Part shown: piece after piece, positions 26,233 to 36,500 of the stretch
Numbering within the stretch: position 1 is the stretch's first letter
Layout: each line of letters begins with the position of its first letter
DNA from: Qipengyuania sp. ABI-127-1
GTDB lineage: Bacteria; Pseudomonadota; Alphaproteobacteria; Sphingomonadales; Sphingomonadaceae
Reading direction: 5' to 3'
NCBI GenBank assembly: GCA_022953095.1
Contig: JALJCR010000003.1
Coordinates: forward strand, 1 to 64,000
DNA length: 64,000 nucleotides
Notes under the pieces: model-generated
What the model was told of the DNA's origin: nothing
Database searches by the model: none
What the model saw: only the letters and a program-made list of their open reading frames with translations
Program-made: the position numbers and the translations under genes

Positions 26233-26790
26233 TCCGGAAGTGCTGTGCGTCAAGCTCGCGGCATACCGGGTGATCCGATAGCTATTCGCAAGAATGCCCG
26301 ATCACCCCCGCCGTCAGCGCCATTTACTTGCTCCAGCCCTATGTATATACAAAACTTTGTCGAGGGAGGCTTTGTCGCAGGCGAGGAGCGGCCAAGTACT
26401 CCGCTGTTAGGCGGTGCTTGCGGGCGGATAAGGAACGCGTGCCGGAGAAGGGTCAGCGATGATTGGTTTGCGGTCCGGGGTTCTCTCCCGAAGCCCTCGA
26501 TACTCAACTGGACCAAGCCCGCTTTCTGTCGGGCGCTCATCGCGAGATTTTGTCCCGCAGCGGCTTGCTTCTCGCAGCACGGACACCGTGAATCATACCA
26601 TTTACGAAGAACTGCGCGGCTTGGTATGCCACTATTACCCCGCCGGCCGTGTTAAGTTTGGGCCTATGAAAGTTGGGCTTTGCGTCGACCGCGCGGGTTG
26701 CGGGGGCGCCGCCGAAATGCACAGTGGCGGTCTTTGCAGACACGGGAAGATCGAACGAAGTCCCTTGGGCAATTTGTGGAGATTATTTGC
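26233..26790. other. intergenic region with a HutC-type box, no convincing gene
   Basis: About 560 bases. Short stretches in different plus-strand frames look protein-like: NFVEGGFVAGEE at 26353-26388 resembles an aldehyde dehydrogenase N-terminus, and RFLSGAHREILSRSGLLL lies near 26520-26575. No frame is continuous. It may be a decayed gene. The one definite element is the TGTATATACA palindrome at 26342. Confidence 0.35.
26342..26351. promoter_or_regulatory. TGTATATACA box 1 (HutC-type operator)
   Basis: A perfect 10-bp palindrome TGTATATACA within ATGTATATACAAAA, identical over 14 bases to the site at 27609-27622. HutC regulators of Pseudomonas bind this type of site. It lies 440 bases before the GntR/HutC-like gene, so its target promoter is unclear. 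Confidence 0.55.
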
Positions 26791-27510
26791 ATGACCTCCC
26801 TTCACGAGCGCATTCGCTCCGACATCGAAAACCGCATCATGGGCGGGGATCTAGCTCCGGGCGACCGGTTGCCGATCGAAGCCAAGCTGATGGAGCAATA
26901 TGGGTGCTCCCGCATGACGGTAAACAAGGCGATTTCTGCCCTTGCCGCGACCGGTTTGGTCGAACGACGCCGCAAGGCCGGTAGTTTCGTGGCCCGGCCT
27001 CAGGCTCATGCAATGGTTCTGGACATTCCCGATCTTGCCGAAGAAGTGCGCGGGCGTGATCAGGAGTACCGTTTCCGGCTTATCCATCGTGAAACCGCCC
27101 CGGCAGAGGCGTCCGATCTGCAGCCGACGCATCAATTTGGAATAGCGCCGATCACGGGTCCGTCCCTGTTGACGATCGGGGTTCATATGGCGGACGGGCG
27201 CCCCTTCGCTTACGAGCGCAGGGTGGTGAGCCTGACCGCGGTTCCGGAGATCGAGGACGCGGCATTCGACCCGGAATCCCCCGGAAGCTGGCTTCTCCAG
27301 CACGTCCCCTGGACCGAAGCCGAAACCAACATCTCGGCAACCGGTGCGAATGAGCGAGAGGCCCGGAGTCTGAAGATCACTCCGGGGGCGCCGTGCCTGG
27401 TTCTCGCACGTCGAACTTGGCGTGGCGAAGAGCACATAACCGCAGTGCGCCAGCTTTTCATCGGCGAGTCCTACAGCCTTGACGCCCGATTCGGCTCGGC
27501 TCGGAAATAA
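26791..27510 (+). CDS. GntR/HutC family transcriptional regulator
   Basis: A 239-residue regulator. The N-terminal winged helix reads LHERIRSDIENRIMGGDLAPGDRLPIEAKLMEQYGCSRMTVNKAI, and the UTRA effector domain of the HutC type (TGPSLLTIGVHMADGRPFAYERR, GAPCLVLARRTWRGEEHITAVRQLF) binds a small ligand such as urocanate in the histidine-utilisation regulators. Residues LPIEAKLMEQYGCSRMTVNKAI are very HutC-like. No hut enzyme is present in the window; the gene is followed by a TonB receptor, which it probably controls. Confidence 0.87.
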   Translation: MTSLHERIRSDIENRIMGGDLAPGDRLPIEAKLMEQYGCSRMTVNKAISALAATGLVERRRKAGSFVARPQAHAMVLDIPDLAEEVRGRDQEYRFRLIHRETAPAEASDLQPTHQFGIAPITGPSLLTIGVHMADGRPFAYERRVVSLTAVPEIEDAAFDPESPGSWLLQHVPWTEAETNISATGANEREARSLKITPGAPCLVLARRTWRGEEHITAVRQLFIGESYSLDARFGSARK

Positions 27511-27609
27511 TGTTTCATAACGTCGATAATTAATTGCCATACAGAGCAAGGATTACAGGTCGCTGCCGAAAAAATTCGCATAAAAATCAGACATTTGTGA
27601 TGTTTTTGA

Positions 27610-27619
27610 TGTATATACA
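27610..27619. promoter_or_regulatory. TGTATATACA box 2 upstream of the TonB receptor
   Basis: The same palindrome as at 26342, here 68 bases before the receptor start and 100 bases after the regulator stop. TTGACT, a possible -35 box, begins seven bases further on, so a bound regulator could block this promoter. Confidence 0.65.
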
Positions 27620-27686
27620 AAAAGTTATTGACTGAGATCAGCGGTGTGTTCACTCTCCTGCAAATCAATTTGGGAGGGTGAATTCG

Positions 27687-30401
27687 ATGCGTTGCAAGAG
27701 CATTTTAATCGGAACCAGTGTGCTCGCGGTGGCGATCTCGAGCCCGGTCGTGGCACAGGATGCTGCGGACGAAGCCGCTGGCGAAGCGAGTGCTGCGGAC
27801 ACATCGACCGAAGCCGACATGTCCAATGCCATCCTCGTCACCGGATCGAGAATTCGCCGTGCGGATATCGAGGGTGTTGGACCAACGACGGTCGTTGGTG
27901 TGGAAGAAATGGAAAACACCGGCATCGTGAACGTCGAGACGCTTCTGCAACGGCTTCCCGCCAATGCGGGCTTCGCAGGTAATCAGACATCGGCCTACTG
28001 GACGGGCAATGGTTATGGCACCGCCCAGGTCAACCTGCGCGGCCTGGGGATCAAGCGAACTCTGGTGCTGCTCAATGGTAGGCGCCTGGTCGCCGGCGGG
28101 ACCGGTGCCAATTCTTCGCCCGACCTCAACATGATACCGGTCAACATGCTGGCTCGCACCGAGGTGCTCAAGGATGGTGCTTCCGCCGTATATGGCGCGG
28201 ACGCAATGGCCGGCGTCGTGAACATGATTACCCGTACGGATTTCGAGGGTATCCGGGTCGGCGGGCGCTACGGCATTACCGAACAGGGCGACGGCGCAGA
28301 TGCTTCCATCGATGTGCTGGCGGGCTGGCGATCGGACAGCGCCGGAATTATGGTTGCGGCCAATTATCAGAACACCGATCCGGTCAGTATGTTCAGCCGG
28401 GCACCGTGTTCGCTTGCCGAAACCACACCGGGCTCTCTTTCCTGCGTGAACAGTTCCTCCACCATTGGTGGGCGGGCCGTGCTTCCCAATGGGCAGCAGA
28501 TCAACTTCAACCAGGTCTTGGGTGGGGACGGGGATTTCTACGAACCCTATGATGCGGCCAAGCACAATTACAATTCGGCCCTTACGCTCAATGCGGTCAA
28601 TCCGATCGAGCGCTGGAGCTTCGGGGTGTTCGGCGATGCCGAACTGGGGGCTGCGGTCGAAGCGTTCGGCGAATTCCTCTATACCAAACGCAAGAGCAAC
28701 CAGATCGCGACACCGGGGACTTTGCGCAACTTGGCCATCCCGGCCAGCTTCCCCAGCAACCCGACGGGCGAGGATTTGGTCGTTATCCGGCGCCGTCTGG
28801 CAGAGGCGGGTCCCCGTCAGTTCTTCCAGGATTCCGAGACCTGGCAGGCCACCGGTGGGCTGCGCGGTGACTTAGCCAATGCCTGGCATTGGGAAGCTGC
28901 CGTAAGCTGGGGGAAGAACACCGCGATCGACGGTTCCACCAATGTCGCGAATCTCGAGCGGGTGGGCAACGCGATCGATCCCGCGACCTGTGGTACGGGC
29001 GGTATTCCTTGCGCAGACTTTCTTGGCTTTGGCGACCTTACCCCGGAAGTCCTCGACTATATCCTCTTTACGTCGAGAGACAGGGGCGGAAACGAACTCG
29101 TTAGCGCGACCCTGGATCTGACCGGCGATCTCTTCACGCTTCCCGCTGGAGCGGTATCGTTCGCGACCGGCATTGCGTATCGTGAGGAGAAGGGGTGGAG
29201 GGACCCCGACCCTCTGACCGTTGCCGGTATCGCGAACACGAATCAACAGGATCCAATTTCCGGGAAGAGCAAGGCCAAGGAAGCCTATCTGGAATTATCG
29301 GTTCCGGTCTTCTCAGGCGCTGCATTTGCGGAGGCCTTGACCGTCAATGGCGCGCTGCGCGTATCCGATTACGATCTCTTCGGTACCGACTGGAACTACA
29401 AGTTGGGTGCCGATTGGGAAGTGTTCGACGGTTTGCGGTTTCGGACCACTTACGGCACCGGCTTTCGTATTCCCAACGTGCCGGAACTGTTTGGCGGCGT
29501 TTCCGAAGGCAATCTGACGACCACGGACCCGTGCAGCAATTACAGCACGAGCGGCGACGCGACGCTTATCGCGAATTGCCAGGCCACCGGCGTGCCGGCG
29601 GGATATGTTCAGCTCGGCAATACCATTCTGACCACAGTCGGGGGCAACCCCGATCTCCAGCCCGAGAGCTCCGCGACCTGGACCATCGGGGCGGTCGTGC
29701 AGCCAAGAAACCAGATCCCCGGCCTTTCTCTGACGGTCGACTGGTTCGAAATCGATATCGAAGACGCAATCCGCGCCATTCCCGGTTCGACCAAGCTGGC
29801 AGTCTGCTACGCCAGCCCTAATCTGAGCAGCGAATTTTGCGATGATTTTAAGCGGAGCACGCTGACCGGTGAAGTTACGCAGCTTTCCGCCCAGCCGATC
29901 AATACCGGCCTGGAGAAGATGAGCGGGCTCGACGTCGGGATGGTGTATAATCGATCGATCGGCTCGTTCGACGTGTCCCTGAATTTGAACGTCACCTGGC
30001 TGAACGAATACACCGTCTATCCCTTCGAGGGCGGCGATCCGATCCAGTTCGATGGCTTTATCGGTGGCGGCAATGGCGGCTATCCCGAGTGGCGCGGCTA
30101 TGGCACGCTTACGGTCGAAAAGGGGCCGGTCGGCGCAACTTGGTCTACCCAGTGGATCGGCTCTGCCACCGACTTCAACGCCAGCCCCGGCGATATCGGC
30201 TATTCGACGCCGGACGTATTCTATCACAATCTGCAGGTGCGTTTCGATGTGAATGACCGCACCAGCTTCCGCCTAGGGGTCGACAATCTCTTCGACCGAG
30301 ACGCTCCGTACATCCAGAGCTTTACCGATGCCAATACGGATACCATGACCTATGATCTTATGGGTCGCCGCTTCTATGTCGGCTTTCAGACCGGCTTCTG
30401 A
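27687..30401 (+). CDS. TonB-dependent receptor
   Basis: A 904-residue outer-membrane active transporter. The signal peptide ends near SSPVVAQ. The plug domain shows ILVTGSRIRRADIEGVGPTTVV, VNLRGLGIKRTLVLLNGRR and RTEVLKDGASAVYGADAMAGVVN; the barrel ends with the C-terminal aromatic strand GRRFYVGFQTGF. The substrate is not readable from sequence. ATG at 27687 is preferred over GTG at 27678 because GGGAGG is then well spaced. It is followed by two PepSY genes, a common partnership for uptake of metal chelates, and preceded by a HutC box. Confidence 0.9.
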   Translation: MRCKSILIGTSVLAVAISSPVVAQDAADEAAGEASAADTSTEADMSNAILVTGSRIRRADIEGVGPTTVVGVEEMENTGIVNVETLLQRLPANAGFAGNQTSAYWTGNGYGTAQVNLRGLGIKRTLVLLNGRRLVAGGTGANSSPDLNMIPVNMLARTEVLKDGASAVYGADAMAGVVNMITRTDFEGIRVGGRYGITEQGDGADASIDVLAGWRSDSAGIMVAANYQNTDPVSMFSRAPCSLAETTPGSLSCVNSSSTIGGRAVLPNGQQINFNQVLGGDGDFYEPYDAAKHNYNSALTLNAVNPIERWSFGVFGDAELGAAVEAFGEFLYTKRKSNQIATPGTLRNLAIPASFPSNPTGEDLVVIRRRLAEAGPRQFFQDSETWQATGGLRGDLANAWHWEAAVSWGKNTAIDGSTNVANLERVGNAIDPATCGTGGIPCADFLGFGDLTPEVLDYILFTSRDRGGNELVSATLDLTGDLFTLPAGAVSFATGIAYREEKGWRDPDPLTVAGIANTNQQDPISGKSKAKEAYLELSVPVFSGAAFAEALTVNGALRVSDYDLFGTDWNYKLGADWEVFDGLRFRTTYGTGFRIPNVPELFGGVSEGNLTTTDPCSNYSTSGDATLIANCQATGVPAGYVQLGNTILTTVGGNPDLQPESSATWTIGAVVQPRNQIPGLSLTVDWFEIDIEDAIRAIPGSTKLAVCYASPNLSSEFCDDFKRSTLTGEVTQLSAQPINTGLEKMSGLDVGMVYNRSIGSFDVSLNLNVTWLNEYTVYPFEGGDPIQFDGFIGGGNGGYPEWRGYGTLTVEKGPVGATWSTQWIGSATDFNASPGDIGYSTPDVFYHNLQVRFDVNDRTSFRLGVDNLFDRDAPYIQSFTDANTDTMTYDLMGRRFYVGFQTGF

Positions 30402-30412
30402 TCGGGCGTATC

Positions 30413-31120
30413 ATGAAAATCAGATGGCCACTCTTCGTTCGGCGCTTCCACAAGTGGCTAGCCCTGATCATCGGGCTGCAGGTGGTATTCTGGACGGCGA
30501 CCGGATTTTACATGGTCGTCGTCCATATCGACCGGATCCACGGCGATCATTTGATCAAGTCGGCACCTGCACAGGTGTTGGATGTTGACAGGATGGTTTC
30601 GCCCGAGGATGCGCTGCGTCTCTACCCAGGGGCGACCGACATGCGCAGTTCGTCCTTGTTGGGCCGGACGGTGTGGGAAATCTCCGGGCCGTCGGGAGTA
30701 AAGCTGGTGGATGCGGGGACGGGGGAAGTGCTTCGTCCCGTCTCCCGCGACGAGGCCGCCGCCGTCGCTCGCGAAATCTACGCGTTCGACGAGCCGATCC
30801 GCTCGGTCGAGCTGCTTACCAGAGCCCCGATGGAAATGCAGGGCCGCAAGCCACCCTATTGGCAGGTGGTATTCGACCGCTGGGACAGTCCCACCTTCTA
30901 TATCTCGCCGGAATCCGGCGCACTCATTTCACGTCGGCATTCGCTTTGGCGGATCTTCGACTTTGCCTGGATGCTGCACATCATGGACTATGACGAACGC
31001 AGCGACATCAACAATCCCCTCCTTCGGGTAAGCACCTGGCTCGCGGTTCTGATGGCGCTTACCGGCGCGTGGCTGCTGGTTTGGGCCTTCCCGAAACGCC
31101 GGAAAAAGAAGAAGCGCTGA
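30413..31120 (+). CDS. PepSY-domain membrane protein 1
   Basis: A 235-residue protein with an N-terminal membrane helix (FHKWLALIIGLQVVFWTATGFYMVVV), a periplasmic PepSY-like domain (WQVVFDRWDSPTFYISPESGALISRR) and a C-terminal membrane segment (LAVLMALTGAWLLVWAFP) with a basic tail. The HKWL and HIMDY histidines recall the haem-binding PepSY-associated reductases. It starts 11 bases after the receptor stop, so it is in the same operon. Confidence 0.82.
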   Translation: MKIRWPLFVRRFHKWLALIIGLQVVFWTATGFYMVVVHIDRIHGDHLIKSAPAQVLDVDRMVSPEDALRLYPGATDMRSSSLLGRTVWEISGPSGVKLVDAGTGEVLRPVSRDEAAAVAREIYAFDEPIRSVELLTRAPMEMQGRKPPYWQVVFDRWDSPTFYISPESGALISRRHSLWRIFDFAWMLHIMDYDERSDINNPLLRVSTWLAVLMALTGAWLLVWAFPKRRKKKKR

Positions 31121-31851
31121 TGAAGAAAATCCGATTCTCGCCCCTGTTTTTTCGCCGGATACACAAATGGGTCGGCCTGGTTCTCGGCATTCAGTTCATT
31201 CTGTGGGCTGTCAGCGGGGCCATGATGGCGACCATCGATATGGAGGCGATGAAAGCGCGGCCCGATGTCTCTCCAAGCCGAATCCCCGCCGGTAATTTTG
31301 TCGATCCGGCAGAAATCACTGATGAGCAGATTACGGGGCTCGCCGTCCGTAGCATCGGCGACAGACCGATCTATGAGGTCTCTTATGATGACGGGATCGG
31401 GCTTTTCGATGCGCGTACGGGAAATGCGATAGCGGTCGATCCGGCGTTCGTTCGCGCGCGCGCTGAAGAGATCGCTCCCGCACATATTAAGTCCATCAAG
31501 CGGATGGACCGCCCGAACCTCGAGGCAAGGGATTATGAGGGGGCTGTATGGCGGGTCGATTTTGCAGACGCTGAAAACTCGTCAGCATACTTCTCGGCCA
31601 CCTCAGGTGAGCTTCTGACGATGCGCGGGGATATGTGGCGGTTATGGGACTTCTTCTGGATGCTGCACAATATGGATTACCTGGATCGCTCCAGCTTCAA
31701 TCATCCCCTGATCATTATCGTCGCATTCGGAACGCTGTTCCTCTCGGGGACCGGATTTTACCTCCTCTTCAAGTCCTTCACCAAACGGGATTTTTCTTGG
31801 ATCGTCCGCCGAAAACTCCCGTCGAAAACTGTGTTGGCCAATGATGATTAG
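31120..31851 (+). CDS. PepSY-domain membrane protein 2
   Basis: A 243-residue paralogue of the previous gene with the same plan: FFRRIHKWVGLVLGIQFILWAVSGAMM, the periplasmic VWRVDFADAENSSAYFSATSGELLT, then DFFWMLHNMDYLDRSSFNHPL and a last membrane helix. The start overlaps the previous stop by one base (TGATG). The conserved His in HKW and MLHNMDY are shared by both paralogues. The pair may pass electrons to, or process, the receptor's ligand in the periplasm; this is inference. Confidence 0.8.
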   Translation: MKKIRFSPLFFRRIHKWVGLVLGIQFILWAVSGAMMATIDMEAMKARPDVSPSRIPAGNFVDPAEITDEQITGLAVRSIGDRPIYEVSYDDGIGLFDARTGNAIAVDPAFVRARAEEIAPAHIKSIKRMDRPNLEARDYEGAVWRVDFADAENSSAYFSATSGELLTMRGDMWRLWDFFWMLHNMDYLDRSSFNHPLIIIVAFGTLFLSGTGFYLLFKSFTKRDFSWIVRRKLPSKTVLANDD

Positions 31852-32325
31852 AGGCTGCCGACAAACCGCTGGAGCACGAACCCAAGCGCCCTTTCCATCA
31901 CTGCGATGGAATTCCGCGCGCGATTTAAGGAACTATCGAGGCGTCAAGGGGAAGCCCTTCTGACACCTCACCCAAACCTTTGCGCTGGAGGCGTCACGGC
32001 GTCTCCAGCAATTTTCGGGCAGTGTCATCCCACCGTCCTTGCAGGCACGACGCTGAGATACGCCCAACACCTCCTTCTCAAGATCCTTCAGCCGCCGACC
32101 TTCTCTCCTTGAGCAAGCCGAATTTCGGTCCCTCGCAGCATCGCAACAATATGTTCTGGCATGTATCTCTTCCGCGCCACTCCTCAGCTCGTTTCAAGCT
32201 GTAAATGGCCGCAATTCCAACTCTCATAACGGACCACCTTCTTGGGGAAAGGCCAGCAAGGATGCTTACTGGTCGGCTTTCGAACCGCTTGCGGGATGAG
32301 GCGCAGGGGAACGTACCGCTTCTCT
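31852..32325. other. intergenic region with insertion sequence relic
   Basis: About 470 bases without an intact gene between the PepSY operon and the convergent efflux operon. It holds the IS3-family relic described separately and a 7-bp-stem hairpin (GCTGGAG at 31984-31990 with CTCCAGC further on). Confidence 0.6.
32035..32162 (-). pseudogene. degraded IS3-family (IS407-like) transposase relic
   Basis: On the minus strand from 32162 the frame reads MPEHIVAMLRGTEIRLAQGEK and stops at 32088, matching the start of IS3-family OrfA proteins (pEqIVamLReaev.LaqGk). In the +1 frame, overlapping the end of that stretch, follow RRLKDLEKE, the OrfA leucine-zipper region, and at once VLGVSQRRAC, which matches an OrfB N-terminal segment (VLGVSeRRACR). 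Most of both genes is missing. It marks an old insertion event beside the efflux genes. Confidence 0.65.
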
Positions 32326-33549
32326 TCAATCCGCAAGCCATAATGCGTGGCTGTCGATGCGCAGCTTGGTGATCGCACGCATCGCTCCGCCCCGCGCTTC
32401 GGTTTCGCTTCGAAATGCATGGTGGACCATCCGTTCGCCCAGCAGCAGGTCGGTCAGATCGATCTCGCCGAGTTCATAACCCTTCCGCAGTTTGCGCAAC
32501 GCGGCAATCTGCGCCTCGACTGCTTCGCGCGAACGCCGCCATGCTGCAGTCCGATACCGCGCCTCGACAAGGTCTGCATCGGCGGTTTCTTCGACATTGT
32601 AACGCGCCAGACCTTCTTGCGCTCGCGCGGCTGAAGCAAGTGCCGCCGCCTCGCCAGCCAATGCCCTGCGATGACCTCCGCCGAGCGGCATGGAGAAAAC
32701 AAGCCCGGCGCCGGTTTCCGCGCCGCCGAATTCGGAAAACACTCTCACACCCACCGAAGGGTCGGCGAGCCGATCCTTGTCCATGCGATCGGCAATAGCG
32801 GCCCTGCGGTTTGCCTCGGCCCGGGCAGCACCGATCTCGTGGCTGTTGAGGACGACCAGATCGCGCAACTGGGAGAGGCGCATATCGGTGATTTCGGGAG
32901 AGGGCAGATCAGGCGCTTCGATCGGAAGCGGAAGGCCCGGGAAATGCGCCTCCAGGCGAGCACGCGCCAAGGCGGCATTACCCTCTGAGCGGTCCAGTAC
33001 CACCCGCGCCTCTGCGAGTGCGGCGCGCGCCAGATCGACATCCAGTCGAGCCGCATCGCGCAAGTGCATCCGCCGAGTTACGGCGGCAAGCGACTTCTCG
33101 TAATTCGCCACTGCCGTGCGATCGACTTTCGCCCGTGCGGATGCGGAAAGCCAATCGACCCATTGTTCGGAAAGAAGCAATGCGGCCTGATGGCGAGCGT
33201 CCTCCGCGAGGTTGCTGGCGGCCGCGATGCCATGTTCGCCGATTTCGCGATCGAGCCGTGCTTTTCCCGGCAATCGGAATGCGCGCGTCACCTGGGCATC
33301 GTATTCATCGAATTCGCCGCCGAGATCCACGCTCCGCCGCGTGTAGCTGCCCGACAGGGTGACTTCATGTGGCCCCCTGCGCAAGCCTGCGGCCCGCGAG
33401 CGTGCCGCTTCGAGGCGGGCGCGCGCGGCGACGACCGAGGGATGATCGTCGAGCACCTGCTGGACGGTCGCCTCGTCGGGCAAGCCAGGTTCGGCTGCGA
33501 GGGGAGAGACCAACAGGAATGTGGCCGCCATGGTCGTGATCGGGCGCAT
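32326..33549 (-). CDS. TolC-family outer-membrane efflux channel (CzcC/CusC-like)
   Basis: A 407-residue outer-membrane factor with a signal peptide (TMAATFLLVSPLAAEPG) and two long coiled-coil halves with the OEP pattern (VVAARARLEAARSRAAGLRR; KLRKGYELGEIDLTDLLLGERM). ATG at 33549 overlaps the RND pump stop region and has AGGAGG upstream. It is the third gene of an adaptor-pump-channel tripartite heavy-metal exporter read from 37.7 kb down. Confidence 0.85.
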   Translation of the reverse strand: MRPITTMAATFLLVSPLAAEPGLPDEATVQQVLDDHPSVVAARARLEAARSRAAGLRRGPHEVTLSGSYTRRSVDLGGEFDEYDAQVTRAFRLPGKARLDREIGEHGIAAASNLAEDARHQAALLLSEQWVDWLSASARAKVDRTAVANYEKSLAAVTRRMHLRDAARLDVDLARAALAEARVVLDRSEGNAALARARLEAHFPGLPLPIEAPDLPSPEITDMRLSQLRDLVVLNSHEIGAARAEANRRAAIADRMDKDRLADPSVGVRVFSEFGGAETGAGLVFSMPLGGGHRRALAGEAAALASAARAQEGLARYNVEETADADLVEARYRTAAWRRSREAVEAQIAALRKLRKGYELGEIDLTDLLLGERMVHHAFRSETEARGGAMRAITKLRIDSHALWLAD

Positions 33550-33550
33550 T

Positions 33551-36500
33551 CTAGCCCTCCTCCAACCGCAATGCATCGCTCGCCTCGCGTTCGGCTGCGG
33601 TTTCTCCAAACCGCTCGTAAAGGATTGGCAAGAGGATGAGCGTCAGCAGCGTCGCAGTCACGAGCCCACCGATGACGACGATTGCGAGCGGCTTCTGAAT
33701 TTCCGATCCCGGCCCGGTTGCGAACAGCAGCGGCACAAGCCCAAAGGCGGCGATACTGGCAGTCATCAGGACGGGGCGCAGCCGCCGTTCGGCTCCGCGC
33801 CGCACCGCTTCGGACAGAGGCATGCCCTGTTCGCGAAGCTGGCGGAAATATGTCACCATCACGAGACCGTTGAGCACGGCGATACCAAGCAAGGCGATAA
33901 AGCCGACGGACGCCGGGACGGAAAGATACTCGCCCGAAACCGCCAGGGCGATCATCCCCCCCACGGCTGCGAAAGGAATGTTGGTAAGGATCAGCAGGGA
34001 TGCCCGCATCGATTTCAGCGTGAAGAAAAGGATGGCGAAGATCAGCACGATCGAGATCGGCAGGACCACCATCAGCCGTGCCGAAGCCCGCTGCTGGTTC
34101 TCGAACTGGCCACCCCATTCGATCCGGTAGCCCTGCGGCAGCGAGACATTTGCAGCGATATCCGCCTTTGCGTCCTCGACATAACCGACGAGATCGCGCC
34201 CCGACACGAAGGCCTGTACCATGGCGAAACGCGAACCGTTCTCGTGCTCGAGCTTGACCGGTCCGTAGGCTTGGCTGACATGCGCCACATCGCTCGCCCG
34301 CACGAGCTGGCCGGAGGGCGCGCTGTAAACCAGATCGGCGAAACCCTGCGGTGTCAGCCCGCGAGAACCGTCGCCCTTCAAGACGATCGGTACACGGCGG
34401 ACCCCATCGGCGACGATGCCGGTACGCACACCTTCGACCTGAGCACGCATCATATCCTGCAAGTCGGACACCGGCATGCCAACGCGGCCCGCAGCAACGC
34501 GGTTGATATCGATCAAGAGGTAATCCACCTGATCGTTGGCGACGGTCATGGCTTCGCTCGTTCCCTCGAGGCTTTCCAGCCGCGTCTGGATTTCCCCTGC
34601 GAGGCGCGAGAGTTCGTCAAGATCGGGGCCGAACAGCTTGATCGCCAGATCGCCGCGTGCGCCGGTCAGCATTTCCGATGTTCGCATGTCGATCGGCTGG
34701 GTGAAGGTCGGTTCTATCCCGGGAAACTGCTCCATGACCTTGCGCAATTCGCCCAGTAGCCAGTCCTTGTCCTCCACGCGCCATTCCTCGCGCGGTTTGA
34801 GCTTGAGGAAGCTGTCGGTTTCATTGGGACTCATCGGGTCGAGCCCGAGCTCGTCCGAACCGACGCGGGCGATTACCGCTTCGACTTCCGGGACCTGATC
34901 CAGAATTGCGCGCTGCACCTTCATGTCCCCCTCGACGCTGTGGTCGAGCGAGATCGAAGGGAGTTTGGTGAGCTGCACGATGATCGAGCCTTCATCCATC
35001 ACGGGCAGGAAGGTCTTGCCGGTAACGGTGTATGCCCCGGCCGCCAGCGCGAGCCCGAGCCCGGCCACCCCGAACACGCGCTTTTTGTTTTCGAAGCTCG
35101 CCGCCAGGGCCGCCGAATAACGCGGCGCGATCTTGCGCATCAACCAAGGTTCGGAATGGCCTTGCTTGACCTTGAGCAGATAGAAAGCGAGCACCGGGAC
35201 AAGCATCAGCGACAGAACCAGCGCCGAACCGAGCGCCAGCACGATGGTCAGGGCGACCGGCGAGAAAAGCTTGCCTTCCAGCCCCTCCAGCGTCAGCAGC
35301 GGCAGGAATACCAGCGCGATGATTGCAAGGCCCGAAGCGACCGGTTTGGCCACTTCGACAGCAGCGACGAACACGTTGTGGATTTTGCTGTTCGTCGAGT
35401 GTTTGGGATCGGAAAGCCTCTCCACGACATTCTCGACCACGACCACCGCGCCATCGACGAGGATGCCGACGGCGATCGCAAGCCCGCCCAGGCTCATGAG
35501 ATTGGCGCTGAGGCCGATCGATCGCATGAAGGTGAAGGTCAGCAGGACGGCCATCGGCAATGCGAGCGCGACGATCACCGAGGCGCGGACATCGCCGAGA
35601 AACAGAAGGAGCAGGATGATGACCAGCACGGTCGCTTCGAAAAGCGCCGTCTCGACGGTCCCGACCGCGCGTTCGATCAAGTCCGAACGATCATAGAAGA
35701 CCGCGACGCTCATTCCCTCGGGCAGGCTGGGCTGAATCTCCTCGAGCCTTTGCTTCACTCCGTCGACGATCTGGCTAGCGTCGGCACCGCGCAAGCCGAT
35801 GACGAGGCCTTGTACGGCTTCGGCTTCGCCGTTCTTGGAAACCGCGCCATAACGGGTGAGGCTTCCCATGCGGACAGTGGCGACATCGCCCACTCGGACG
35901 ACCAAGCCCGTGTCGGCTTTGACAACCACGGCTGCAAGGTCCTCCAAAGCGCGGATGGCGCCGGTCGAACGGACGATCAGCGATTCCTCGCCAATGGTCA
36001 GCCTTCCGGCGCCATCGTTGCGGTTGCTCATCTCGATGGCATGGGCGAGGTCGGCGGTGGAAAGGCCGGCTGCCGCCAGGGCTGAGCTGTCCGGTGCGAC
36101 CTCGTAAGTTTCAACGAAGCCCCCGAGTGCGTTGACGTCCGCCACGCCGGGCACGGTGCGCAAGGCCGGGCGGATCGTCCAGTCGAGCACCCGACGTTTC
36201 TCGGCCAGCGATTGCGGCCCTTCGAGCGTGAACATGAACATCTCGGAGAGCGGCGTCGAAATCGGGGCAAGTCCGCCCTCCACCGTCGCCGGCATGTCTC
36301 CCACCACCGCATTGAGCCGCTCGGAAACCTGTTGCCGTGCCCAATAGATATCGGTGCTATCTTCGAAATCGATAGTGATGTCGGCGATAGCGTATTTGGC
36401 GACCGAGCGGAGTACGGTCTGCTCGGGAATTCCGAGCATCTCCATCTCGATCGGCGTTACCACGCGGCTCTCGACTTCTTCCGGCGTCATCCCCGGAGCC

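Noticed and set aside
34940..36085. Long plus-strand open frame opposite the RND pump gene (381 codons)
   Set aside because: It is a codon-bias shadow of the pump on the other strand: arginine-, histidine- and aspartate-rich with no domain and no ribosome binding site. Similar shadows occur opposite maeB (23527-24945), the copper ATPase (51866-53218) and the receptor at 42240-43232.
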